A stretch of DNA of 64,000 nucleotides from Iris pallida. Taxonomy: Eukaryota; Streptophyta; Magnoliopsida; Asparagales; Iridaceae. This document shows positions 12,340-24,051 of the stretch, one piece after another (positions within the stretch are counted from its first letter, which is position 1; each line of letters opens with the position of its first letter). The stretch covers positions 287,172-351,171 of the forward strand of contig JANAVB010044018.1 in the NCBI GenBank assembly GCA_029216955.1, in the 5' to 3' direction. The notes under the pieces are model-generated. The model was given only the letters and a program-made list of their open reading frames with translations. It made no database searches and had not been told where the DNA came from. Both the position numbers and the translations under genes were made by a program.

Positions 12340-12425
12340 TAGGTCAAACTAGACTAAAGTCAACACTTGGTCAACTCTGGTCAGCTATGCTAGTCAAACT
12401 AAGTCAACTAGGTCAAGACTGACCC
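12340..12425 (-). promoter_or_regulatory. W-box-type (TTGAC) cluster in element A LTR
   Basis: Six GTCAA words (TTGAC in the element's sense) fall within about 75 bases. TTGAC followed by C or T is the core bound by WRKY factors. The right LTR has the same cluster near 18385-18470. Function is inferred from motif density only. Confidence 0.45.
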
Positions 12426-14569
12426 AAACCAATCTAATAAGTCTCACTAGGCCCAACCAAGCCTATACTAGCCAATCAAACATGATTCCCAAGTCACAGA
12501 GCAAACACACACCATTCAAGTAACACAGGTTCACATAACCCAACTCATGTGCATATTCCACATACACAAGGCTACACAAGGATACCATAGGCTACACTAC
12601 ACAGGCCATGAGCCAAATTCATACATTAGGCAACACATATACCAAGTACCATATTTACATACCAATTTCTATATGTTTATATACATACTATCTATAAATG
12701 CAAAGCAATATTTATATTATATTACATATTTATAGATATTATATATATACCTAGGCTCAAAATACTATATATACATTAATATCTATTATATGCATACTTA
12801 CTTACATATATAGAGAGAGAGAGCATGTGAGTGTGTGTGTGTGATGTGTGTATGGAATGGGTGAGAGGGTGCTATGTGTATGGGCAAAATCATGAGTGCA
12901 AAGTGTGTGTGTGTGCAATGAGAGAAGACATGTGTATGTGTAAGGCTTGTGTGTGTAAACTGTGTGGTAGGAATATGACAGGAAAATATGTGGTTTTAGA
13001 GTTCAGTTTTTGTGTGTGACTGTGATCACTGATGTCAGTGTCATGTGGGGAAAACAGTGTACAGGAATGCGACTAAACATGTGTTCTCAGATTCATATAC
13101 CTAACAATCAGTCCATAAAACAAAAGGGAACAAGAACCAATCCGGTTTTCATGTTCTCTTCCTAACAGTGAATCACTCATAGAGAAAAAGAAACAGTGAG
13201 TAACAATCAACATATGGGAAGAATGACAGTTCAATCTCATCCCCAACTTCAGTCTACAGATTACCATTAATCCTAGAAATCACAATAGTGAGAATGCCAT
13301 GTAATATACGTGTGACAGGAAATCAAGACAGGAATTAATCAGTAAAAGGAATCAGTAAAAACAAAGAAAAGGAAATTAGTTCAGGGGTTTAAAACTCAGG
13401 TTCCAGTTCATGATTCTCAGAATTTCGAAGAGTCATAGTTAGCATTCAACCCAAATGATATTCCCCATGAACCAACACATAATTTCCTATATACATTTAG
13501 GTGTAAGTTATCAAGAAAACTGGGATTTGCACCATTGTATTAACATAGAAGACTGATACTCTATTTCAGAAACAGGAACATATCATGCAACTAAATTTCA
13601 GTTAGGCAAGGGATAGGAATTTTATTTCATGTAACCATTCATAAACCACATTAATTAATGACACCCAACCACAATTCTCAGGAAAATGCTAAATCAGTGT
13701 AAGGTTATCAGGTCTGGAATCAAAGATCAGTTGCTAATATAAATTTGACAGTGAAAACAATGAACCATTGATAGTTTAATTAACCTTCAACCAATAGCTA
13801 ACCCATGCCTAAATTGAACCCAAATTCGAATCCACTATCATGAACTATTCAATGCTTAAGAATTTAACATTCAAAAATAGTTTAAGGGAAGGAAAATGAC
13901 AGTTATGTGAATCTAACTTCAAAGAAAAATCAGTTTAACATTCAAAGAATCTATTCTCAGTTTTCAAAACAAACCAAAACTCAGTCTTCCATGTTCCAGT
14001 TCAGGAATTCTCTGCCAATAATCAAATTGTGATATACAACCTATAATAAGTTCTCATTTCAGTTGAACCCAAAATTCAATCCCAGTTTTTATCAAATAAC
14101 ATATCAAGTTACTTATCAGTTGGGATCTCATACAAGTACCATTGCACAACACTTATGTATATATATACCTACATATATACAAGTCCTAAAACCAAAACCA
14201 AAAATCAGTTTCTACAAAAGAATCTCAGTTAATATATGAGTGACAGTGTCTAAAGTGTGTCAATGTGTGTCAAGTGTCACAGAGTGTCCTAGTGTTCAGT
14301 GTATCACAAAACTCGAATGGGAGAAATCAGAAAACATGGAGCTAGGTATCAGTATTGACAGCTCATACCAACCAATAAAATTTCGAAAACAAGAAACCAT
14401 GCTAAACTCAACCTAACACATTAGCTAAATTCAGGTGTTTGTGGGTGAACCTACATTCAAAATAAACTCACAATCAAACAGTTAAAATATTCAAACTTCC
14501 CAAAACTCAACTGACAGTTCCAATGTATCAGAAAATTGGCTATCCCACCTGACCAAATTCAATTCAAAA

Positions 14570-15240
14570 ACCAAACAAAAACAATACATTCATGTACAGT
14601 GGTGTCAGGGATGTGTCAACCATGTGCACACATGTTAGAGGTATCCTCGTGTCCAAACAAGTCGACACATTCGTGTCCACTACACTAAACACACACAGAC
14701 ACGAACTGTGCAATGACAGTGTCGTGCACACGTGCACATCACTCGTGGTCACGACATAGTGCTCCACGTGCCACGTGCACGTGCCTGCGTGTTCGCCTAG
14801 GGTAGGTCTAGGTGTCTAGCACCCTGAATCGGGTCAAAACCGTGTCGTGTCCGAGATAAACGTGCGTATCAGTGAGGCAATTGTGTGCGTGTGCGTGACA
14901 GTGCAATTCCGTGCGGGTCGAAGTTCTCCCTAACCACTGAACAAAAACCCATAAAAATTTGTGAGCCTTGTGTCAGTCAACTGAGCAGTGTCCACACAAA
15001 ATTTTGTGTCCATACGAGCTGTGTCGTGTCCGCTACAGACACAGACACAAAAATACTATAACCTCTTCATGAAAATTAAAGTACTCATATACATCTACAA
15101 AACCCTTCAAACACTTTTCAAAAATAAAGAAATAAATATGAGTGTGGCATTTCATCAAACAGTTCACTGCATGGACTGATACGTATCTGAAACGGACACG
15201 AAATGGACACGACTCGACACGAAACCAATACCTACGGCTA
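14570..15240 (-). promoter_or_regulatory. GACACG/CGTGTC-rich zone in element A LTR
   Basis: Many direct and inverted copies of CGTGTC/GACACG and GTGCACGTG-type words lie here, several overlapping ACGTG cores of the G-box/ABRE class. The matching zone of the right LTR is 20620-21340. Elements C and D have similar zones. This may be an enhancer-like module; no experiment supports it here. Confidence 0.4.
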
Positions 15241-16135
15241 GGGGACACCTAGGGCTTCCTATCCATGCAAAGAAAACGAAAATCTATGGAAGGAATAGGA
15301 AGTTACCTATATGTGCAATTTGCATGAAAAAGCTTCAAAAGGGGGTTTTTCTCCTTGATGGCCAAGTGCTCCAAATTGGTCCAAACCTGAGATTTCTCTC
15401 CATGGACATGAAGTAGAGCTAGATTAGGAACTAATGCAAAAGACTAGAGTGGAAAAGGAATTAAAATGAAGGATCTAGGGATTAGGGAAGAAATGACATT
15501 ACCTCCTTCTCCAAAATATTGAAATCTCAATAAAGAGGCAAGAACAATAAATGAAGAGATTATTTATAGGGGGAATAGCCCTAGGTGGCTGGTCATAAAG
15601 TTAGGGTTAGGGTTTCATCCTATGGCTAGGATTGAATCAAGGGAAATAGATGGCCTAGAACAAGGGTTCTATCTTAGTCCTTTGCAAATCACTTAACCAT
15701 GACTAAACTTGACTTAACCCCTTAACCAACTCTTCTAATTCTCAAAGTGGCTCACTAAGTTAGTCATGACTCATCTAGGTTAGGTTCAATCTAGGTTAGG
15801 CTAACCATAAACACAAGACAATAATCATATTAGTATTTAAATCAACCATTCAATTAAATTATTCAAAAATTTCTAATAAAATATATTAAATTCAAATAAA
15901 TTCTAAAATAACCAAAATACCTTCTAAGCTAAAATGTACTAGTCAAATATCCTAATCACATGGTTAGGCTCTAAGGTTACACTAGACAACACCAAAATCA
16001 TAAGTCATGATTTAGAAAATAGTTTTAAAATGATTAAAATCACCAAAAATCATATTATTATTTAAATATCATAATTAAATAAATTAAAATATAAAATTTC
16101 AAAATTATCCTCATTTTAGAAAACTGGGTGTTACA

Positions 16136-16493
16136 ATCCTACCCATCTTAGAAAACTTTTGTCCTCGAAATTAAAATGGTAGTAGTCCTTCTAGGTCAAA
16201 CACCCCACAATCAAAGTCTCAAACATACCGTCAGATAATCATATGCGTCTGTCCAAAATTATGATACTCAGAAGCTTCGTCGTACTGGTGAGCAGGGCTA
16301 CGATAATCACAGAGTCCTGGACTAAAGTACGTACCCTTAGGTTCATGGTATTTAAAATTTTCGCATTGCCGCATGCGACGACGAAAACCTTAAATTTCCA
16401 TACCCGAGAAATACATCCAAAGTCTGACTACGTGTCCTCACTATGCCAACTATCACGACTATCAAAGATTCTAGATCCCATGATTTAGGTGAC
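16136..16493 (-). other. Element A 3' tail and polypurine tract
   Basis: Read on the minus strand, this is non-coding DNA ending with TTCGAGGACAAAAG, then TCTAAGATGGGTAGGAT just before the LTR (16136-16152). Similar endings precede the 3' LTRs of B, C and D, so this is the plus-strand priming site. The stretch between gag remnant and tract is homologous to about 32750-33010 of D and 51322-51700 of C. Confidence 0.8.
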
Positions 16494-17003
16494 CTAGCCC
16501 ATATGATTTATCTCAGAAGAAATCAACATAACACCAAAAACAACAGGACAAAATTGATAAATCAACAAGGAACAGGGAGAATTGAATTTCAAGACAGCTA
16601 TAAGAGGCAATTGCGGAAATGAAATCAAAAGAACGGAACCTGCAACTAGATCTCCAACGGCCTGTGCATCCTTGACTGTCCCGACGATAGCTCGCCCTGC
16701 GGGTTTCCCCCCTGGTCTGCTGCTGATGCTGCATGAATTACCGCTGCTGAGAGAAATCAGAAATAATGAGAGAAAATCTCTGTACAGATGGAGGTGCACC
16801 TCTAATGTAACAGAACGCCAACCTGAGTCGGCACAATAGAAGCTGCGATCTCGAGGCCCTGATGAACAGGACGAGAGGTGGCCAGCCTCTCGATAGTATC
16901 CCTCGAACCGAAACGATGAGATCGTGTCTCCGTAACCATCATGAAGACAGATCAAAACAAGAAGAATTTTCTGGGAATGAAGCGAAAATTCAAAGGAGGA
17001 CAA
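16494..17003 (-). pseudogene. gag: Element A gag remnant with internal deletion
   Basis: A 169-codon minus-strand frame. Its middle part resembles the end of element C gag: GGKPAGRA and KDAQAVG here against GGQPGRAF and EDAQAVGG in C, which is the gag-protease border of Ty3 polyproteins. The capsid core and zinc knuckles seen in C are missing, removed by a deletion of over 1 kb relative to C. Downstream of the border the sequence passes straight into the 3' tail with no protease active site or polymerase, exactly as in C. It is not expected to make a functional protein. The upstream portion of the frame has no recognised domain. Confidence 0.6.
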
Positions 17004-17118
17004 TTTATATTCAAAGGAAAGTCAATAATCAACAATTTTTTGACAAAAAGGAATCTGATTAAGAGTTTTTCCTAATGTGATTGAGTACCTCCAAAATATC
17101 CTAATCCTACTGCAGGCT

Positions 17119-17183
17119 GTAGTGATACTCTAGTTCGAATACCACTACATAAACTCGACCTGCATGGGCCACCACTAAAAATG
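17119..17183 (-). promoter_or_regulatory. Element A leader: 20-base box and palindromic-loop hairpin
   Basis: On the minus strand, seven bases after the LTR comes AGTGGTGGCCCATGCAGGTC (17176-17157). It is followed by a hairpin at 17148-17119 with a 9-bp stem (GTAGTGGTA with TATCACTAC, one G-T pair) and a 12-base loop containing the palindrome TTCGAA. The box sits where a primer-binding site is expected. The hairpin looks like a retroviral dimer-initiation stem-loop. Confidence 0.6.
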
Positions 17184-20100
17184 TGTCACGACCCGCACCC
17201 ACTGTGAGGGTACGAGAACGTAACAACGCCCAGCCTACGCCGCAGTGTCGGCGGTAGAACGCTGTTCTAGGTCATGAACTATAACTAACATTATAGAATA
17301 CTCTCCATAAGGAGGCCAACACAGAGGTACAACTCAATCACAAACTAGAGATAGAATATGGTATGATAAAATAGATAAGAGAATCCTCAACTGAGGTACA
17401 ACAGAAAAGAATACAAGTCTCAATCATCTCTACAATATACAACTCTGAAACCAAGACAACGGCTAAACATGAAAAGAATAGTCTAAGCTATCTAAACTAT
17501 ACAAGGTATCATCCTGAGCAGCTGCCTGAACCTCCCTAGGGGTCCAGGTCGTGAGTGTCATCTAGGCAAGCTCCAAGTAAGGGTGCAGAGTTCCTCACCA
17601 TCCTCTGTAAAATTTTTAACAGGTCCAGTCAGGACGGGAGCGAGCACAGTACATCTCAACAGTTCATAGCAGGTTAGAAAATATAATCATGCAGTAAAGT
17701 AAGATATAGATACTGAAGGAAATACAGTATGTAATCAGAGAACGAACTGTAATAGAAATATCTATTATACATAAAGAACTAATAGTGACTAGTGAGTCAG
17801 AGTAAAATATAAACATGTGAATGGCATTGGAGGTTCATGACTACAGCTAAGGAAGTGGTTCATGACTACAGCTACTTGGATAATATTCACATGTCTATTT
17901 CTACTCCCCCAACCCCAATCAATACACAAAGATCCGTTCAAGTTATGTTAAGGTTCGTAAAACTTCACATGGCTCATAAAATGAGTGGTACGTGAAGGTG
18001 ATTCATGGGGGCTCTGTGAACATGAGAGTACATGTGTCACAGGCGGTTCGTGAATCAGAGGAAGCATAGAGATACGTGATGGTTCGTGAAACGCACAAAA
18101 CATGCTGTATCCGATGATCCCAAGGGGGATAACATCTCATGAAAGGATCTATATAGTACCAATCCGTGTGGCCAACGTGACAGTATCAAGTAAAGTAATT
18201 TAAAGCAGAAAAATAATTCTAAACAGGATATGAAATGATCAGAGAATGTACTCGCCTCGTATCTGAATGTCTGAAGTAAATGTACTGTCCGAGATGAGGT
18301 ACCTGACTCCTAGTTAGAGCAGCACAAGTCAAGATGTATACAGAGGGTGATATATATAATGTACAATGCATCTGCATGCTGTCTAGGTCAAACTAGACTA
18401 AAGTCAACACTTGGTCAACTCTGGTCAGCTATGCTAGTCAAACTAAGTCAACTAGGTCAAGACTGACCCAAACCAGTCTAATAAGTCTCACTAGGCCCAA
18501 CCAAGCCTATACTAGCCAATCAAACATGATTCCCAAGTCACAGAGCAAACACGCACCATTCAAGTAACACAGGTTCACATAACCCAACTCATGTGCATAT
18601 TCCACATACACAAGGCTACACAAGGATACCATAGGCTACACTACACAGGCCATGAGCCAAATTCATACATTAGGCAACACATATACCAAGTACCATATTT
18701 ACATACCAATTTCTATATGTCTATATACATACTATCTATAAATGCAAAGCAATATTTATATTATATTACATATTTATAGATATTATATATATACCTAGGC
18801 TCAAAATACTATATATACATTAATATCTATTATATGCATACTTACTTACATATATATAGAGAGAGAGCATGTGAGTGTGTGTGTGTGATGTGTGTATGGA
18901 ATGAGTGAGAGGGTGCTATGTGTGTGGGCAAAATCATGAGTGCAAAGTGTGTGTGTGTGCAATGAGAGAAGACATGTGTATGTGTAAGGCTTGTGTGTGT
19001 AAACTGTGTGGTAGGAATATGACAGGAAAATATGTGGTTTTAGAGTTCAGTTTTTGTGTGTGACTGTGATCACTGATGTCAGTGTCATGTGGGGAAAACA
19101 GTGTACAGGAATGCGACTAAACATGTGTTCTCAAATTCATATACCTAACAATCAGTCCATAAAACAAAAGGGAACAAGAACCAATCCGGTTTTCATGTTC
19201 TCTTCCTAACAGAGAATCACTCATAGAGAAAAAGAAACAGTGAGTAACAATCAACATATGGGAAGAATGACAGTTCAATCTCATCCCCAACTTCAGTCTA
19301 CAGATTACCATTAATCCTAGAAATCACAATAGTGAGAATGCCATGTAATATACGTGTGACAGGAAATCAAGACAGGAATTAATCAGTAAAAGGAATCAGT
19401 GAAAACAAAGAAAAGAAAATTAGTTCAGGGGTTTAAAACTCAGGTTCCAGTTCATGATTCTCAGAATTTCGAAGAGTCATAGTTAGCATTCAACCCAAAT
19501 GATATTTCCCATGAACCAACACATAATTTCCTATATACATTTAGGTGTAAGTTATCAAGAAAACTGGGATTTGCACCATTGTATTAACATAGAAGACTGA
19601 TACTCTATTTCAGAAACAGGAACATATCATGGAACTAAATTTCAGTTAGGCAAGGGATAGGAATTTTATTTCATGTAACCATACATAAACCACATTAATT
19701 AATGACACCCAACCACAATTCTCAGGAAAATGCTAAATCAATGTAAGGTTATCAGGTCTGGAATCAAAGATCAGTTGATAATATAAATTTGACAATGAAA
19801 ACAATGAACCATTGATAGTTTAATTAACCTTCAACCAATAGCTAACCCATGCCTAAATTGAACCCAAATTCGAATCCACTATCATGAACTATTCAATGCT
19901 TAAGAATTTAACATTCAAAAATAGTTTAAGGGAAGGAAAATGACAGTTATGTGAATCTAACTTTAAAGAAAAATCAGTTTAACATTCAAAGAATCTATTC
20001 TCAGTTTTCAAAACAAACCAAAACTCAGTCTTCCATGTTCCAGTTCAGGAATTCTCTGCCAATAATCAAATTGTGATATACAACCTATAATAAGTTCTCA

Positions 20101-22235
20101 TTTCAGTTGAACCCAAAATTCAATCCCAGTTTTTATCAAATAACATATCAAGTTACTTATCAGTTGGGATCTCATACAAGTACCATTGCACAACACTTAT
20201 GTATATATATATATACCTACATATATATACAAGTCCTAAAACCAAAACCAAAAATCAGTTTCTACAAAAGAATCTCAGTTAATATCAGAGTGACAGTGTC
20301 TAAAGTCTGTCAATGTGTGTCAAGTGTCACAAAGTGTCCTAGTGTTCAGTGTATCACAAAACTCGAATGGGTGAAATCAGGAAACATGGAGCTAGGCATC
20401 AGTCTTGACAGCTCATACCAACCAATAAAATTTCGAAAACAAGAAACCATGCTAAACTCAACCTAACACATTATCTAAATTCAGGTGTTTGTGGGTGAAC
20501 CTACATTCAAAATAAACTCACAATCAAACAGTTAAAATATTCAAACTTCCCAAAACTCAACTGACAGTTCCAATGTATCAGAAAATTGGCTATCCCACCT
20601 GACCAAATTTAATTCAAAAACCAAACAAAAACAATACATTCATGTACAGTGGTGTCAGGGATGTGTCAACCATGTGCACACATGTTAGAGGTGTCCTCGT
20701 GTCCAAACAAGTCGACACATTCGTGTCCACTACACTAAACACACACAGACATGAACTGTACAATGACAGTGTCGTGCACACGTGCACATCACTCGTGGTC
20801 ACGACACAGTGCTCCACGTGCCTGCGTGTTCGCCTAGGGTAGGTCTAGGTGTCTAGCACCCTGAATCGGGTCAAAACCGTGTCGTATCCGAGATAAACGT
20901 GCGTATCAGTGAGGTAATTGTGTGCGTGTGCGTGACAGTGCAATTCCGTGCGGGTCAAAGTTCTCCCTAACCACTGAACAAAAACCCATAAAAATTTGTG
21001 AGCCTTGTGTCAGTCACCTGAGCAGTGTCCACACAAAATTTTGTGTCCATACGAGCTGTGTCGTGTCCGATACAGTGCCCGAGCAGCAGGGCACTGAACC
21101 GAGTCAGTGCACAGCGTGTCCAACCCCTCGTGCACCCGACACAGACACAAAAACACTATAACCTCTTCATGAAAATTAAAGTACTCATATACATCTACAA
21201 AACCCTTCAAACACTTTTCAAAAATAAAGAAATAAATATGAGTGTGGCATTTCATCAAACAGTTCACTGCATGGACTGATACGTGTCTGAAACGGACACG
21301 AAATGGATACGACTCGACACGAAACCAATACCTACGGCTAGGGGACACCTAGGGCTTCCTATCCATGCAAAGAAAACGAAAATCTATGGAAGGAATAGGA
21401 AGTTACCTATATGTGCAATTTACATGAAAAAGCTTCAAAAGGGGGTTTTTCTCCTTGATGGCCAAGTGCTCCAAATTGGTCCAAACCTGAGATTTCTCTC
21501 CATGGACATGAAATAGAGCTGGATTAGGAACTAATGCAAAAGACTAGAGTGGAAAAGGAATTAAAATGAAGGATCTAGGGATTAGGAAAGAAATGACATT
21601 ACCTCCTTCTCCCAAATATTGAAATCTCAATAAAGAGGCAAGAACAATAAATGAAGAGATTATTTATAGGGGGAATAGCCCTAGGTGGCTGGTCATAAAG
21701 TTAGGGTTAGGGTTTCATCCTATGGCTAGGATTGAATCAAGGGAAATAGATGGCCTAGAACAAGGGTTCTATCTTAGTCCTTTGCAAATCACTTAACCAT
21801 GACTAAACTTGACTTAACCCCTTAACCAACTCTTCTAATTCTCAAAGTGGCTCACTAAGTTAGTCATGACTCATCTAGGTTAGGTTCAATCTAGGTTAGG
21901 CTAACCATAAACACAAGACAATAATCATATTAGTATTTAAATCAACCATTCAATTAAATTATTCAAAAATTTCTAATAAAATATATTAAATTCAAATAAA
22001 TTCTAAAATGACCAAAATATCCTCTAAGCTAAAATGTACTAGTCAAACATCCTAATCACATGGCTAGGCTCTAAGGTTACACTAGACAACACCAAAATCA
22101 TAAGTCATGATTTAGAAAATAGTTTTAAAATGATTAAAATCACCAAAAATTATATTATCATTTAAATATCATAATTAAATAAATTAAAATATAAAATTTC
22201 AAAATTACCCTCATTTTAGAAAACTGGGTGTTACA
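17184..22235 (-). repeat. Element A right LTR (5' LTR of minus-strand element)
   Basis: It runs TGTCACGACC to GGTGTTACA and matches 11140-16135. It retains a 63-base segment (21076-21138) lost from the left copy, which includes the inverted repeat GCACTGA...TCAGTGC. As the 5' LTR it would drive transcription leftward. The 119-codon frame at 20107-20466 is not conserved in the left LTR and is not a gene. Confidence 0.92.
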
Positions 22236-22240
22236 AGCAG

Positions 22241-22899
22241 TTAGCCTAATGTTGTATGTTCAAATAAAGAGTGGTGTAGTCAACACTACAAAGAGGAGGA
22301 GTTCCTCATGTAACCGTAGCACGACACCACGATGAGGTACCCGGTTAGGGATAAAGCCTCGGCTTTACAAGCCATGTCGTTGCGACGTAACACCGCAAGA
22401 GAGCCTAAGGCTTTATGCTGGGTAGTTTGGCACTACAAAGAGGCGGTTGCCTCATGCTACAGTAGTATGACACTATAATGAGGTTCCCGGTACGGGGTAA
22501 GGCCTCGGCTTTAAGCTATATCATAGTGGCGTAGCACCGCAAGGGAAGCGCAAAATGCTTCATGCCATGTCTCTTTATAATGAACTCACCTGTAGTGTAT
22601 GGACAAAGAGATATCAGGCCGTCTCTTGAGGGTAAACTTGTAGATGCCCAAAATTATTTACTGAAATCAGGCTGGCACAGGGCCTTTAATGTGTAGCCAG
22701 AAGTACATGTAACTACATTATGTGAGTGAAAAGAATTTTAGCTATGATGCAGAATTCAAGACTTAGTCCATTCTTGTATTATAGTCTGTTGTTTGACCCA
22801 TGCGAGAAGATTCAAGTCATCAGTGATATCTCTCCTAATGCATGATGGACAGTTACTGTAGGGAACACTTATACCCATATATAGAGATATGTGGGAGAT
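22241..22899 (+). other. Copia 3' untranslated region, second part, with repeat units 2 and 3 and polypurine tract
   Basis: This continues the copia tail after element A. Units at 22283-22393 and 22430-22550 repeat unit 1 (11018-11139). The segment ends in ATGTGGGAGAT (22890-22899), the typical copia polypurine tract, immediately before TGTTGGGG of the right LTR. Confidence 0.8.
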
Positions 22900-23961
22900 T
22901 GTTGGGGTTTTTGGCCTTTTCTTTAGAAACTTTAGTCCCACATCCTATAGGCCAAAGAAGTTGTATCTCTATATATTAGCTATGCTAGTTTAGAGATGTA
23001 CATGTGGTATGGAGGTGCACATGGGTACGCCATGTGGGGTTATTTTTCTAATAAAAAAGGCTAAATCAACAATTAAAAGCATTAATGCTTTTTGCTCTTG
23101 GAAAATTTATTTCCATGGAAGCTAAGCCCCGTAGGGGCTTAGCGACTCGGACTCGGACTCGAACTCGAACTCGGGCTCATGGGCTCATGAGGCGTAATAC
23201 GGCGTTTTGCTGGCGCACTTTGCAATTAGCACGTCAACAACGTCGCTAGGTGCATAGTGTGCTTTAGTTGCGCTCGTTGCACGAACCACTTGCACGACTA
23301 GGGTGCACGCCAGGGTGCGCGCCAGGTTGCGTGCAGGTTGTGCACACGTTTTGCCAGGTTGTGCGCAGGTTGCGCACAGGTTGTGCCAGGTTGCGCACAG
23401 GCTGCACACAGGTTGCGCCAGGTTGCGTACAGGTTGCGCACAGGTTGCGCCAGGTTGCGTCCAGGTTGCGCAAGTGGCAAAATATGCACGTTCTACGTGT
23501 GGTGCAAGGTGTGCAAGGCGCGCAAGTCATGTGGCGAAGTATGACGCAAGTGGCTCTGTGCGCAAGGTGCAAGGCGCGCGTGTTGCTAGAGTGGCGCAAC
23601 TTGCTTCAGATCGTGCATGTGCATGATCTGAACGGTTACTGCACGATCAGAGTGGTTATTACCACGTCCCGAATGTTGTACTAACCGTGTAGTTACTACT
23701 CGGGCCTATATAAGGTCTCCTCTCTCTCACAGGCAGATATATGAGACAGAACATATTCAGAGAGTTACAAAAGTTTACAAGTGTTTCTTAACACAAGTAA
23801 ATAGAGCCTGTCAGAGAGAAAAGAAGCTTTGTACCAACGTTGCTTTTGCACGGGAGTCTGTGTACGATCCGAGGAGTCAGAAGAGCAGAAGTGTTCCAAA
23901 GTTCTCCTACGGACTTGCTGGTTCCTGGAAGCTATTCATGTGGAGTGAATATAGTTTTGAG
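22900..23961 (+). repeat. Copia right LTR
   Basis: It matches 908-1656 but contains about 345 additional bases (23237-23581), most of them a GGTTGCGC-type minisatellite. The TATATAAGG at about 23706, also in the left LTR near 1403, is a plausible TATA box, followed by the transcript leader. After 23961 the sequence no longer follows the left LTR. Confidence 0.8.
23285..23475. repeat. GGTTGCGC minisatellite in copia right LTR
   Basis: Irregular tandem copies of an 11/21-base motif of the form CAGGTTGCGCA. The unit lacks stops in several frames, which produces overlapping Cys/Arg/Gly-rich or Asn/Leu-rich open frames on both strands; none is a credible gene. It is absent from the left LTR. Confidence 0.85.
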
Positions 23962-24051
23962 CAATGGTGATCATTCACCCTAGCAGGCCATCTTCCATCT
24001 TTCTTCTGTCATCTTCTTCGCTGTTGTGAATTACAAAATCTTTTTAGATTC

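Larger units (their letters stand above)
11140..16135 (-). repeat. Element A left LTR (3' LTR of minus-strand element)
   Basis: It begins TGTCACGACC and ends GGTGTTACA on the plus strand. It matches 17184-22235 throughout, with small indels: this copy lacks about 63 bases present at 21076-21138 and has about 13 extra near 14770. It contains a hairpin-bounded duplication (11770-11850), a W-box-type cluster (about 12340-12425), GT-rich DNA (12826-12960) and a GACACG-rich zone (14570-15240). No protein-coding gene is seen in its 5 kb. Confidence 0.92.
11135..22240 (-). mobile_element. Element A: pol-less Ty3-type element with 5-kb LTRs
   Basis: A 5-bp target duplication AGCAG (11135-11139 and 22236-22240) brackets two LTRs of 4996 and 5052 bases, each TGT...ACA. 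The internal region is only 1048 bases and holds a gag scrap. The polypurine module is next to the left LTR and the leader box next to the right LTR, so the element reads on the minus strand. It lacks protease, reverse transcriptase, RNase H and integrase, so it is non-autonomous (LARD-like). The LTRs differ at roughly ten of the first 390 bases, so insertion is younger than that of the host copia element. Confidence 0.92.
908..23961 (+). mobile_element. Ty1/copia LTR retrotransposon, split by two insertions
   Basis: Matching LTRs at 908-1656 and 22900-23961 flank a gag, protease, integrase, reverse transcriptase, RNase H order, which is diagnostic of Ty1/copia. The element is interrupted by a CACTA-ended insertion (3820-8547) and by long-LTR element A (11140-22235). 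The left coding half carries many stops, while the right half carries one frameshift. A 291-base integrase segment is present on both sides of the first insertion (3529-3819 and 8548-8838) with roughly a tenth of positions different, so the halves may come from different copies. The protein style resembles TNT1-like elements; the exact lineage is not assigned. The right boundary is uncertain because the two LTR copies stop matching at 1656 and 23961. Confidence 0.85.

Noticed and set aside
20107..20466. 119-codon ORF in element A right LTR
   Set aside because: Not preserved in the left LTR, no domain, inside a non-coding LTR.
21690..21720. Telomere-like TTAGGG words (also near 15605, 50780, 57910)
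   Set aside because: Only two or three copies within LTRs; not a telomeric tract.
23264..23684. Several overlapping ORFs on both strands
   Set aside because: All arise from the GGTTGCGC minisatellite in the copia LTR and are absent from the other LTR.
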